From Ruminococcaceae bacterium UBA1320 (GTDB lineage Bacteria; Bacillota; Clostridia; Oscillospirales; Ethanoligenentaceae): a stretch of DNA of 15,552 bases. The notes under the pieces are model-generated. The model did not search any database. It saw nothing but the letters and a program-made list of their open reading frames with translations, and had not been told where the DNA came from. The number at the start of each line of letters is the position of its first letter. Position 1 is the stretch's first letter. The DNA is taken from NCBI GenBank assembly GCA_002306975.1, contig DBTI01000114.1, positions 53,403 through 68,954 of the forward strand, in the 5' to 3' direction. Positions 5,948 through 13,616 of the stretch are shown here, piece by piece. The position numbers and the translations under genes were made by a program.

Positions 5948-6997
5948 TCAAAGCTTTTTGGCACTTATTTTAAGCGCTCCGGATACCGCAAGGCCGGCAC
6001 AAGCGATTGCGACAAGCAGTGTTGATGCAATCAGAACCAATTGAGTACTATCACCGGTTTTGGGATTGCTTTGCGGCGAGTTTGAAGATGCCGCCGGACT
6101 TGCCGATGAGGCTGACGGTGAAGTCTCTGAGGATGCGGGTGTGGTCGTTGAAGATGTGACAGGCGCGGTATAGGCAACGCCTGTAATGGCGGTATAGGCC
6201 GCGTTAAAGATTGCGGTATGTCCGGCTTCATTCGGGTGGATATCAAGTGCGGCAATGTTCGTAAGACGTGCTGCTTTCCCTTGAAATGCAGCATGAATAT
6301 CAAGTACGGTGTAGTTTGCCTTCGCTGCGCCCGCTGTAATGATGTTGTTCATTTGCCCGATAATGGATTCGGCGGGAATGGAAAGCGCTTCATACCCCGG
6401 CACTCCGCTGAATGGATTGTAAACGGTCTGCACATACAGTTTGGCTGTAGGGTTTGCTTGACGGATTCCGTCAATGACCGACGCATAATTTGTTCCAAAA
6501 CTTTGCGCCGCTGCCGTGAATTGTGCCCGTATCGCCGGATCGTCGAGTGCGGATCCGATCTGTGCCAGAGTGACAGGGTTGGCAGCGAGCGCCGCCTGTA
6601 ACTGCGCGTTTGTGGCGGTGCGCGGCAGCCCGAGAGAAGTTTTTATATCCATGATAAAGGGCGTTAATACATCGTTTCCGCCAATTGATATCACAATGGT
6701 GTTTGCCTTTGCAACAAAGGCGGCGGAGTTTGGCAGTGCAGCTAATAAATCACCGGAGGTTGCGCCATCTACCGCTAAATTGGTATAAGCTGAACCGGTG
6801 AGATCAAATGCAGAAGCAAGTTGATTGCCATAGCTTTTGGCGCTTGCCGGGTAGCCGGACAGACCGTAGCCGGTCGAAATGGAATCACCCAAAATCAGCA
6901 GACTGTAAGGCCCGATCGTCTGCGCACTGACATTCAGTGCAGTAGTGCCAAGCAGAAGCGCCGCCGCCATTATGACACAAAGCAGTTTTTTCTTCAT
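5948..6997 (-). CDS. Secreted, sortase-anchored SGNH/GDSL hydrolase
   Basis: This 349-residue surface protein starts with a signal peptide (MKKKLLCVIMAAALLLGTTA, cleavage near ALNVSA-QT). The SGNH blocks are GDSIS with Ser39, VDGATSGD (Gly), GGND at 106-109, and DIHPNEAGH with His254. The Asp is two residues before the His rather than three. A Ser/Thr/Pro/Ala-rich stalk follows. The end is a sorting signal: NPKTG, a hydrophobic span (LVLIASTLLVAIACAGLAV) and a basic tail (KISAKKL). It probably removes acyl or acetyl groups from wall or environmental polymers; the substrate is not visible. The ATG at 6997 has GAGGAG 6-7 nt upstream and starts the signal peptide, so a longer frame beginning at 7060 is not used. 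It is divergent from the two-component operon at 7350. Confidence 0.9.
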   Translation of the reverse strand: MKKKLLCVIMAAALLLGTTALNVSAQTIGPYSLLILGDSISTGYGLSGYPASAKSYGNQLASAFDLTGSAYTNLAVDGATSGDLLAALPNSAAFVAKANTIVISIGGNDVLTPFIMDIKTSLGLPRTATNAQLQAALAANPVTLAQIGSALDDPAIRAQFTAAAQSFGTNYASVIDGIRQANPTAKLYVQTVYNPFSGVPGYEALSIPAESIIGQMNNIITAGAAKANYTVLDIHAAFQGKAARLTNIAALDIHPNEAGHTAIFNAAYTAITGVAYTAPVTSSTTTPASSETSPSASSASPAASSNSPQSNPKTGDSTQLVLIASTLLVAIACAGLAVSGALKISAKKL

Positions 6998-7031
6998 GAT
7001 AAATCTCCTCAATGTCTTTTGTTTATATATA

Positions 7032-7060
7032 ATTATACCTATATGCGTTTCCAAAAGCAA
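7032..7060 (-). promoter_or_regulatory. Likely promoter of the SGNH hydrolase gene
   Basis: On the minus strand TTGCTT (7060-7055), a 17-nt spacer and TATAAT (7037-7032) stand 35 nt before the start codon. The -10 is perfect and the -35 is partial. Confidence 0.6.
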
Positions 7061-7221
7061 AGTTTCGCACGCGTTATGGTGTTTTGCCCGTTTCTGTATA
7101 CATCAGTGTAACAGATTAAATACTTATTCTGAGGTATATGGTAAATTGCCCGTTGAAATTATCTTACAGCAAATGTGAAAATAAGTCCACCTGACATTGC
7201 CTGTCACGCGCTCGGGTATCA

Positions 7222-7282
7222 TAGGCGTGTATTTGCATTCTGCGCAATAGAACCGAGTAAATCTTTTTCAAACACGCCCTAG
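7222..7282. repeat. Short inverted-repeat element, probable remnant of a MITE
   Basis: The ends TAGGCGTGTATTTG (7222) and CAAACACGCCCTAG (7269-7282) are inverted repeats around about 33 bp. The right end read inward, CTAGGGCGTGTTTGAAAAA, closely matches the end of the element at 13440-13616. Both elements also contain the octamer TTGCGCAG near one end. It lies in the divergent region between the SGNH gene and the two-component operon, immediately before the promoter at 7283. It is too small to encode a transposase. Confidence 0.6.
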
Positions 7283-7314
7283 TTGAATTATAATTGAGAT
7301 TAAAATGCTATAAT
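7283..7314 (+). promoter_or_regulatory. Promoter/operator of the two-component operon
   Basis: An extended -10 (TGC-TATAAT, 7306-7314) is preceded by two TTGA half-sites 11 bp apart (7283 and 7294). Direct repeats at this spacing are typical of OmpR-family operators. The same arrangement is at 9192-9223, with 24 of 32 bases identical. The gene start is at 7350 with GAGGAGTGA as the ribosome binding site. Confidence 0.65.
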
Positions 7315-7349
7315 ATTTTGAAGATGAAAATGAGGAGTGACTTATTTTA

Positions 7350-8027
7350 ATGTTTAATATATTGGTTGTTGAAGATGACCATGCATTAAGAAAATTATTC
7401 TGCACTGTGTTATCAAAAAACGGTTATGCCTATTATGAAGCGCAAAATGGAATCGAAGCATTGGATGTACTGGAAAATCAGTTTATTGATCTTATGATTT
7501 CAGATATCATGATGCCAAATATGAATGGATATGAATTGGTGGAAAGTGCACGTAAAATCGGGTACAATCTACCGATATTAATGATTACTGCAAAAGATTC
7601 CTTTGAGGATATGAAAAGCGGGTTCTCCGTGGGCACCGATGACTATATGGTGAAGCCTGTCAATGTGAATGAAATGATACTGAGGGTGAACGCGCTTTTA
7701 CGGAGAGCGCAGGTTGTGAATGCGAAAAAATTACAATGCGGCAGTATAGAGCTGGATTATGATGCGCTGACGGTCAATCACAATGGGGAAAGCATGATTA
7801 TACCGCAGAAGGAATTCTACTTATTATATAAGTTATTATCAAACCCCAATAAGATTTTTACAAAGCAGCAGTTGATGGATGAAATTTGGGGTATGGATAC
7901 AGAAAGCGATCCGCATACTTTGGATGTTCACATAAGCCGGATAAGAGAGCGGTTTAAAGATGATGAGGATTTCGAAATTAAAACGATCAGGGGACTTGGA
8001 TATAAGGCGGTAAAGGGAAATGTATAA
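7350..8027 (+). CDS. OmpR/PhoB-family response regulator
   Basis: This 225-residue protein has a receiver domain with VVEDD, phospho-acceptor Asp52 (LMISDIMMPNMNG) and Lys102 (MVKPVN). A winged-helix DNA-binding domain follows from about residue 125 (IIPQKEFYLLYKLLSNPN, LDVHISRIRERFKDD, IRGLGYKAV). The ATG at 7350 is preceded by GAGGAGTGA at 9-nt spacing. The last 8 nt overlap the start of the kinase gene, so the pair is translationally coupled. Likely targets are its own promoter and the degV promoter, because both carry the same TTGA direct repeat. Codon use is more AT-rich than in the urease and nitrogenase regions. Confidence 0.93.
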   Translation: MFNILVVEDDHALRKLFCTVLSKNGYAYYEAQNGIEALDVLENQFIDLMISDIMMPNMNGYELVESARKIGYNLPILMITAKDSFEDMKSGFSVGTDDYMVKPVNVNEMILRVNALLRRAQVVNAKKLQCGSIELDYDALTVNHNGESMIIPQKEFYLLYKLLSNPNKIFTKQQLMDEIWGMDTESDPHTLDVHISRIRERFKDDEDFEIKTIRGLGYKAVKGNV

Positions 8028-9081
8028 ACGAACAAAGACAAAGGTCAACCTCACCATACGATGGATATTCGCAATTATCAGTGCGATTATTATCAGTGCG
8101 ACTATGATACTTACTTTTACAATAATCTTTGTAATACTAAAGTTCAGCTTTAGCCCTTTGACGGGGGCGATTACATCTTCTTCATTCATCGCAGTATTGA
8201 GTATTGTAGTTGGTACAATTATATCTTCTTATGTATCAAGTAAAATGCTTCGTCCTATTCTGAAAATTAATGACGCTGCAAAAAAAGTGGCTACAGGAGA
8301 CTATTCGGTAAGGTTAGAAGAAAATAGTATTGCAAATGAAATCAGACAAATCGCAGTGAATTTCAATGTTATGGTAAGGGAGCTATCCAATACAGAGACT
8401 TTGGCTAACGATTTTATCAGCAATGTTTCACATGAATTCAAAACACCACTGTCAGCGATTAGCGGTTATGCAACATTATTACAGGATGATACGCTGATCA
8501 AAGAGGAAAGAGAAAAATATCTGGATTATATCCTTGAAAACACCGGAAGACTGACAAATTTAACTCAGAATATTCTCTCCCTTTCACGGCTTGAGAATCA
8601 GGAAATTGTTTTTCAAAAAGAACATTTTCTGCTGGATGAGCAAATCAGGCGCGTATTATTAAATTATGAGGGCAAATGGGAAGACAAAAATCTAACCATA
8701 GACCTGAATTTAGAAAGAATTATGTTTTATGGAAATCAGTCGCTTCTGGCACAGGTATGGAGTAATTTGATTGACAATGCGATAAAATTCTCGAAGCAGG
8801 ACGGTACTCTCTCGATTGACTGCGTTTCTAAAGAGGGCAGCATTCTGGTAACCGTTAAAGATGATGGCGCAGGCATGGAGGATGAAGTAAAAAAGCATGC
8901 TTTTGATAAATTTTATCAGGGTGACCGCTCTCATAGTGAAAAAGGAAATGGTCTTGGGCTTGCGTTAGTTCAACGTGTTGTAACGCTTTGCGGCGGCACG
9001 GTGGCGCTGGAAAGTGAAAAAGGAAAGGGAACCTCCATTACTGTCCTTTTTAGTCTAAACAACGCCCAAAGTCACAAATAA
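8020..9081 (+). CDS. Membrane histidine kinase with minimal extracellular loop
   Basis: This 353-residue kinase has two membrane helices (about residues 13-41 and 55-75) with only about 13 residues between them. It therefore has no external sensor domain and resembles intramembrane-sensing kinases that respond to envelope stress or to partner membrane proteins. A HAMP domain follows (about 75-128, LRPILKINDAAKKVATGDYS), then HisKA with His138 (NVSHEFKTPL). The ATPase motifs are WSNLIDNAIKFS, DDGAGM and GNGLGLALV. The ATG at 8020 overlaps the regulator stop codon. A terminator follows 47 nt after the stop. No transporter gene of BceAB type is adjacent. Confidence 0.92.
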   Translation: MYKRTKTKVNLTIRWIFAIISAIIISATMILTFTIIFVILKFSFSPLTGAITSSSFIAVLSIVVGTIISSYVSSKMLRPILKINDAAKKVATGDYSVRLEENSIANEIRQIAVNFNVMVRELSNTETLANDFISNVSHEFKTPLSAISGYATLLQDDTLIKEEREKYLDYILENTGRLTNLTQNILSLSRLENQEIVFQKEHFLLDEQIRRVLLNYEGKWEDKNLTIDLNLERIMFYGNQSLLAQVWSNLIDNAIKFSKQDGTLSIDCVSKEGSILVTVKDDGAGMEDEVKKHAFDKFYQGDRSHSEKGNGLGLALVQRVVTLCGGTVALESEKGKGTSITVLFSLNNAQSHK

Positions 9082-9127
9082 GCAAAAAGTGTTTGTGTGA
9101 TGTTATACGATTCTTTTATATTTTTTC

Positions 9128-9155
9128 CGGTCCCTGGAACAGGGGCCGTTTTTTT
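9128..9155 (+). terminator. Intrinsic terminator after the two-component operon
   Basis: CGGTCCCTG pairs with CAGGGGCCG around a GAA loop and is followed by seven T residues. One pair is U-G in plus-strand RNA, consistent with plus-strand use. Confidence 0.9.
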
Positions 9156-9191
9156 ATATTTATTAAAAGTTGAAGTTGAGTTGATGAAAAA

Positions 9192-9223
9192 TTGAATTGT
9201 AATTGAAATACTTTTGATATAAT
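9192..9223 (+). promoter_or_regulatory. Promoter/operator of the degV / radical SAM operon
   Basis: An extended -10 (TGA-TATAAT, 9215-9223) is preceded by two TTGA half-sites 11 bp apart (9192 and 9203), in the same register as at 7283-7314. Further TTGA copies lie just upstream (about 9170-9184). Transcription from here would give a leader of about 250 nt before degV. Confidence 0.6.
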
Positions 9224-9225
9224 AA

Positions 9226-9294
9226 TCGCACCAGACGAAAAAATGTATCTGCTTTTTTGTGCTGGCCGGTGCGACAATGGTTTTTAATTAAAAA
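9226..9294 (+). other. Structured region at the start of the degV leader
   Basis: TCGCACC (9226-9232) and GGTGCGA (9268-9274) are perfect complements. Inside are A6 (9238) and T6 (9253) tracts, plus an alternative CCAG/CTGG pairing. A palindrome, TTTTTAATTAAAAA, follows at 9281-9294. The structure begins within a few bases of the predicted transcription start. The rest of the 9082-9479 gap is AT-rich, with no gene seen. Function unknown; a weak terminator or a regulatory leader are both possible. Confidence 0.4.
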
Positions 9295-9479
9295 TCAGTA
9301 CAAAATAAAATATAAATATTTTTAAATTTAAGCAGTGTATTGCAGATTATTGGCACTTACTTAAGTGAAAGATATAGGTATATTTATTTCTGTACGATCG
9401 ATATTAATAAGGTCAATATATTTGCCTATCAATATAGAGTAGCGATTACGGAATCAGCTCAAATAGACGGAGGAAAATT

Positions 9480-10322
9480 ATGAATTATAAAATTGTCGGA
9501 GACAGTTGTATGGATCTGCCTGACTACATGAAAGATGATCCTCATTTTGTGAAGGTTCCGTTAACGATTCAGTTGGGATCCAAACAATTTGATGATGATG
9601 AATTCTTTGATCAAAAGGACTTTCTGACCTGCTTTGAGAATTCACAGCAGTTTCCTCAAACCGCCAGCCCTTCGCCCATGAAATATATTGATACGTTTGA
9701 GGGCGGAGAAGAGTGCATTTTTGTTATAACGCTTAGCGGCGCTTTGAGTGGCTCCTACAATTCAGCTTTAGTCGCGAAAAGTCTTTATGAAGAAGAACAT
9801 GGTCTACAGAATAAGAAGATTGCGATTATAAATTCAGAATCGGCTTCCTCAGGAGAATTTAGAATTGCTCTGTTGATACAGCAACTGTGTGAGCAAAACC
9901 TTGGCTTTGAAGAGATTGTAAACCGGGCGACCAGGTTCCGGGACAAGATGAAAACTTTTTTTGTGTTAGAAAATCTTGATGTTTTAAAAAGAAGCGGAAG
10001 GCTCTCGGGTTTAAAAGAGAAATTGATTAGTGTGTTGAATATCAAGCTGGTGATGGGAACCGACAAGGGACATATAAGAAAAATCATTCAGGAACGTGGA
10101 ATTCGCAGAACATTACAGAAAATGTGTGAAACCGCATCGGCTGAGGTTGAAAATATAAAAGATAAGATTCTTATAATCAGCCATATCAACAATCCGGAGC
10201 GAGCGGAATTTGTAAAAAATGAGATGCAGAAGTATTGTGGCTGTAAAGATGTTGTAATTATGAATGGCGGAGGGATTAGTACTGTTTACGCCGGAAAAGG
10301 CGGTATTATTCTTGCAATATAA
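9480..10322 (+). CDS. DegV-family fatty-acid-binding protein (FakB-like)
   Basis: This 280-residue protein has the usual DegV length. Family motifs are the fatty-acid-contacting TASPSP (61-66), ITLSGALSGSYNSA (83-96), NSESASSGE (118-126) and LENLDVLKRSGRLSG, with a glycine-rich end (YAGKGGIILAI). In Firmicutes, FakB proteins of this fold present a fatty acid to the kinase FakA, feeding exogenous acids into phospholipid. No fakA is in this window. The ATG at 9480 has a strong GGAGG 6 nt upstream. The radical SAM gene starts 40 nt after its stop and no terminator lies between, so the two form an operon. This supports a lipid substrate for the enzyme, by inference. FakB homologues are usually multicopy, and acyl chain specificity cannot be read here. 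Confidence 0.92.
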   Translation: MNYKIVGDSCMDLPDYMKDDPHFVKVPLTIQLGSKQFDDDEFFDQKDFLTCFENSQQFPQTASPSPMKYIDTFEGGEECIFVITLSGALSGSYNSALVAKSLYEEEHGLQNKKIAIINSESASSGEFRIALLIQQLCEQNLGFEEIVNRATRFRDKMKTFFVLENLDVLKRSGRLSGLKEKLISVLNIKLVMGTDKGHIRKIIQERGIRRTLQKMCETASAEVENIKDKILIISHINNPERAEFVKNEMQKYCGCKDVVIMNGGGISTVYAGKGGIILAI

Positions 10323-10362
10323 TTGATAAATGAAGAACAGTAAATATGTTCGGAGGTACGAG

Positions 10363-11850
10363 ATGAAGATTCTTTTACTTTACCCTAAATTTCCAAAGAC
10401 ATTTTGGAACTTTGATTATGCATTAAAGTTTATTTCTAAGAAAGCGAGCATGCCACCGCTTGGTCTGATTACAATCGCATCCATGCTGCCGGAAAGCTGG
10501 GAAAAGAAACTAGTCGATTTGAATGTGTCAGACAAGTTAGCGGATGAAGATATTTTATGGGCGGATTATGTATTTATCAGCGCGATGGAAATTCAAAAAG
10601 AATCTGTCAAAAGCGTGATACAAAACTGTAAAGAGCTTGGCGTTAAAACGGTGGGCGGGGGCCCGCTTTTTTCCTGCGAAGATTCTGATTACGGCGCAGA
10701 CTATGTGCTAAAAGGCGAGGGCGAATTAACCGTTCCAAAATTTCTCCTCGATTTGGGAAACGGGAATCTTCAGCACATCTACTCTGCGGAAGGATGGGCT
10801 GATCTGACCCAAACCCCTGTTCCTTCATGGAATCTTATTGATACCCGGAGATATGCATGCCTCAATGTTCAATATTCACGCGGATGTCCGTTTAACTGCG
10901 ATTTTTGTAACATTACCGCACTTTTCGGACATGCCCCCCGTACAAAGACAGCAGCACAGCTGATTAATGAACTTGAGGTAATTTATCAAACAGGCTACAA
11001 AGGCGGAATCTTTTTTGTTGACGACAATTTCATAGGCAATAAAAAGAAGATAAAGCAGGAAATACTGCCTGTACTGATCGAATGGATGGAAAACAAAAAG
11101 TATCCATTTACTTTCATTACCGAAGTGTCTATTAATTTATCTGATGATGGAGAATTAATGAATCTTATGGCTAAAGCTGGATTTAATACGGTCTTTGTTG
11201 GAATTGAAACGGTTAGTGAAGACGCACTTACTGAGTGCAATAAAAGCCAGAACAAAAATCGGGATATGGAGCAATGCGTCAGAAAGATTCAGACCTATGG
11301 CATACAGGTGCAGGGTGGTTTTATCGTTGGGTTTGATAGCGACACGCCCGATATCTTTCACAATATGTTTGAGTTTATACAGCATAGCGGCATTGTGACA
11401 GCTATGGTTGGTCTGTTAAATGCGCCGAAAGGGACAAAACTCTATCAGCGCTTAGAAGGGGAAAAAAGAATTACTTCGGAAATGTCCGGCTGCAATACCG
11501 ACTATTCGATGAACTTTACTCCGAAAATGGATGTTAAAACTTTATTTAATGGCTACAAAGACATGATCAATGTAATTTATTCACCTGAACAATATTATGA
11601 AAGGGTCAAAATGTTTTTAAGCCATTTTAATCCCGTCAAACATGGTAAATCGCATATTCATTTAAGCGGAATCAAGGCTTTTATTAAAGCAAATTATAAG
11701 TTGGGGATTGTAGGGAAAGAGAGAAGATACTATTGGAAACTATTTTTCTGGTCATTATTTAAAAGACCAAAAGTATTTCCTTTAGCAATTGAATTTTCCA
11801 TTTATGGTTTCCATTTTCGAAAAATATTCGAACAAAGTACAGCGATATAG
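10363..11850 (+). CDS. B12-binding-domain radical SAM enzyme, hopanoid-methylase-like (DUF4070 type)
   Basis: This 495-residue protein has an N-terminal Rossmann-like B12-binding domain (1-150; MKILLLYP, MPPLGLITIAS, VGGGPLFS). The base-off DxHxxG motif is absent (VDLNVSD instead). The radical SAM domain has Cys175, Cys179 and Cys182 (RGCPFNCDFCNI), GGIFFVDDNFIGN and FVGIETVSEDAL. A C-terminal domain follows, with a basic/aromatic end (YYWKLFFWSLFKRPK). The motif order resembles HpnP-type enzymes that methylate or rearrange lipids, but no hopanoid gene is nearby. The ATG at 10363 has GGAGG 6 nt upstream, which favours it over the in-frame ATG at 10330. The gene follows degV and ends before a terminator. 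The substrate is inferred to be a lipid or fatty acyl chain. Confidence 0.88.
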   Translation: MKILLLYPKFPKTFWNFDYALKFISKKASMPPLGLITIASMLPESWEKKLVDLNVSDKLADEDILWADYVFISAMEIQKESVKSVIQNCKELGVKTVGGGPLFSCEDSDYGADYVLKGEGELTVPKFLLDLGNGNLQHIYSAEGWADLTQTPVPSWNLIDTRRYACLNVQYSRGCPFNCDFCNITALFGHAPRTKTAAQLINELEVIYQTGYKGGIFFVDDNFIGNKKKIKQEILPVLIEWMENKKYPFTFITEVSINLSDDGELMNLMAKAGFNTVFVGIETVSEDALTECNKSQNKNRDMEQCVRKIQTYGIQVQGGFIVGFDSDTPDIFHNMFEFIQHSGIVTAMVGLLNAPKGTKLYQRLEGEKRITSEMSGCNTDYSMNFTPKMDVKTLFNGYKDMINVIYSPEQYYERVKMFLSHFNPVKHGKSHIHLSGIKAFIKANYKLGIVGKERRYYWKLFFWSLFKRPKVFPLAIEFSIYGFHFRKIFEQSTAI

Positions 11851-11907
11851 ATGGGTATACCCTTTTGGCAAAGCAATTGCACGTTGTAAATTTAACTAAC
11901 TTGAGTT

Positions 11908-11935
11908 CGGGGCTGCCTTATGCCAGCCCCGATTT
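11908..11935 (+). terminator. Intrinsic terminator after the radical SAM gene
   Basis: CGGGGCTG pairs with CAGCCCCG around an 8-nt loop and is followed by ATTTT. It lies 57 nt past the stop codon. There is no T tract on the other strand. Confidence 0.75.
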
Positions 11936-11936
11936 T

Positions 11937-11956
11937 ACCTTTTAAAGTTAAAAGGT
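11937..11956 (-). terminator. AT-rich hairpin downstream of ureD
   Basis: ACCTTTTAA and TTAAAAGGT form a 9-bp palindromic stem 18 nt beyond the ureD stop codon, between the convergent operons. No T tract follows on the minus strand, so the urease transcript may end here or at the GC hairpin next to it. Confidence 0.35.
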
Positions 11957-11974
11957 AAATTATTAGCCTTTCAC

Positions 11975-12772
11975 TTAGCAATGTTGAAACATTGCGCTGC
12001 TTTTACAGACAAGCTTTTGAACCTCTGAGCAAATCTTCTCCAATTGGTCGGCGCCCTTTCCCAGAATGCGCAGAACAACACCGTCCGAAAGTATGCGTGT
12101 TGAGCCGAATTCTATGTTGGAAAATGCTTTCAACAATGTTTCCAGCTGATCCTCATTCGGACAAAACCGGCCGAAAAAAAACATTGCCGCCTGATGTGTA
12201 AATCCTTCATAATACCCCAAAGAGCCGAGCGCTTGTTTGTTCGGCTCCATACATATGTTTTCATGAAAAATTTTTCTGCCGTCAAAGCGAATCTCAAGCA
12301 GGGAACTGTAGTGTGAAAAAGCGAATTTTTCCCCCATTCCAAGCCTGCCGCATGATAGGATATCGCGGTAAACAAGGCTTCCGCCTTTTTCAATATTGAT
12401 TTCAGTGAAAGATGAACAGCTGCTGTTCCGAAAAGGAATGACAGGAAGCGGAAGATATTGAAGACAAGCGCCTTCCTCAATCGTCGCAGCCATTGTCCTG
12501 ACTGCTGTTCCACTGTCCATTTTAAAGATTTTTGTATACGACTGCTCCGTTACTGTTACGCTGCTGCCACGCCCGATTTGCATATCGATTTCATAGGTGT
12601 CTCCTTCCAGAATTCCGGCGGAAGCATTCATTACCATAAGCGTTATACTGCCGTCATCCTGCACAAACGGGCTTGCAATTTTATACGGAGCCTTAAAATA
12701 GCAGTCTTCAAGTACGGTTTTCCCATTCTTTGTTGCTGTAATAATGCGAAGGGCGCCTGCGTTTCCTTTCAT
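11975..12772 (-). CDS. ureD: Urease accessory protein UreD (UreH)
   Basis: This 265-residue protein of the UreD/UreH family scaffolds apo-urease for nickel delivery with UreF and UreG. Diagnostic segments are ASPFVQDDGSITLMVMNASA, GILEGDTYEIDMQIG, VTVTEQSYTKIFKM, LPLPVIPFRNSS and the GRLGMGEKFAF region. The ATG lies 2 nt after the ureG stop codon, so translation is coupled. It is the last gene of the operon. Length is normal and no lesion is seen. Confidence 0.93.
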   Translation of the reverse strand: MKGNAGALRIITATKNGKTVLEDCYFKAPYKIASPFVQDDGSITLMVMNASAGILEGDTYEIDMQIGRGSSVTVTEQSYTKIFKMDSGTAVRTMAATIEEGACLQYLPLPVIPFRNSSCSSFTEINIEKGGSLVYRDILSCGRLGMGEKFAFSHYSSLLEIRFDGRKIFHENICMEPNKQALGSLGYYEGFTHQAAMFFFGRFCPNEDQLETLLKAFSNIEFGSTRILSDGVVLRILGKGADQLEKICSEVQKLVCKSSAMFQHC

Positions 12773-12774
12773 AA

Positions 12775-13383
12775 TCAGGCACCCTCAAGCAGTACATTCC
12801 CTTTGATCCAGTCGATTACCTCATCAACGCCGCTCATATTCATCAAATTTGTAAAAAGGGAGGGCCTGTCACCCCTCATCCGGCGCGAATCGCGCTCCAT
12901 TACCTCAAGGCTAGCTCCTACATATGGTGCGAGATCTGTTTTATTTATGATAAGCAAATCCGAACGTGTGACGCCTGGACCGCCTTTTCTCGGAATTTTG
13001 TCTCCCTGTGCCACATCGATTACATAGATCGTCGCATCCGCAAGTTCGGGGCTGAAGGTTGCTGAAAGGTTGTCGCCGCCGCTTTCTATAAAAATGATCT
13101 GCACATCGGGAAACTTTTCCGCCATATCTTCGACAGCCTCAAGATTCATTGAGCAATCCTCACGAATCGCGGTATGCGGGCATCCGCCGGTTTCTACGCC
13201 CACGATGCGTTCTGCGGGGAGCGCACTGTTTTTAATCAGAAACTCCGCATCTTCTTTTGTATATATATCATTTGTGACAACGCATATTTTGTATTCGTCG
13301 TGCATTTTGCGAGTCAGACGCTCAATCAGTGCTGTTTTACCTGAGCCTACCGGCCCACCGACGCCGATTTTAACATAAGCCAT
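12775..13383 (-). CDS. ureG: Urease accessory GTPase UreG
   Basis: This 202-residue SIMIBI-class GTPase carries nickel to urease. It has the P-loop GPVGSGKT at 10-17, the metal-binding Cys68-Pro-His70 motif (ETGGCPHTAIREDCS), ESGGDNLSATFSPEL and the guanine motif NKTD at 147-150. The ATG at 13383 was chosen because AAGGAGAG lies 7-8 nt upstream; a longer in-frame start at 13422 would place that ribosome binding site inside the gene. A MITE-like element separates it from ureF by about 230 nt. Expression therefore depends on readthrough or an internal promoter. It is coupled to ureD. Confidence 0.95.
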   Translation of the reverse strand: MAYVKIGVGGPVGSGKTALIERLTRKMHDEYKICVVTNDIYTKEDAEFLIKNSALPAERIVGVETGGCPHTAIREDCSMNLEAVEDMAEKFPDVQIIFIESGGDNLSATFSPELADATIYVIDVAQGDKIPRKGGPGVTRSDLLIINKTDLAPYVGASLEVMERDSRRMRGDRPSLFTNLMNMSGVDEVIDWIKGNVLLEGA

Positions 13384-13439
13384 TTTTATTCTCTCCTTTG
13401 CCCTTCGTAACAGTTTCCTCACAGCTTATCAAATGAATA

Positions 13440-13616
13440 CTAGGCGTTGTTTAAAAAATGTAAAATCACCAAATAGAGCAGTCAAGTATTTGCTCTGTTT
13501 GGGATTTTACTATTGATAAATGCTATTTTATTGGCAAAAAGAATGCAAATATTTTATTTTATCTGTTCCCTTTCACCAACTTGCGCAGTTTCAGTGATTT
13601 TTTAAACAAGCCCTAG
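13440..13616. mobile_element. MITE-like element between ureF and ureG
   Basis: The 177-bp element is bounded by inverted repeats: CTAGGCGTTGTTTAAAAAAT at the left and, read inward, CTAGGGCTTGTTTAAAAAAT at the right. CTAG at each edge may be the target sequence or part of the repeat. The left half holds a hairpin (13461-13509; TAAAATC-CCAAA-AGAGCA against its complement, with a few mismatches). It has no coding capacity. Its right edge provides the TAG stop codon of ureF. A related short copy is at 7222-7282. Confidence 0.7.

Noticed and set aside
6218..6601. Open frames on the plus strand inside the SGNH gene
   Set aside because: They are shadows of a gene with intact SGNH motifs, signal peptide and sorting signal.
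9353..9368. TGGCAC resembling a sigma-54 -24 element, and a similar TGGCAT near 2208 on the minus strand
   Set aside because: Neither has the required GC dinucleotide of the -12 element at the right distance.
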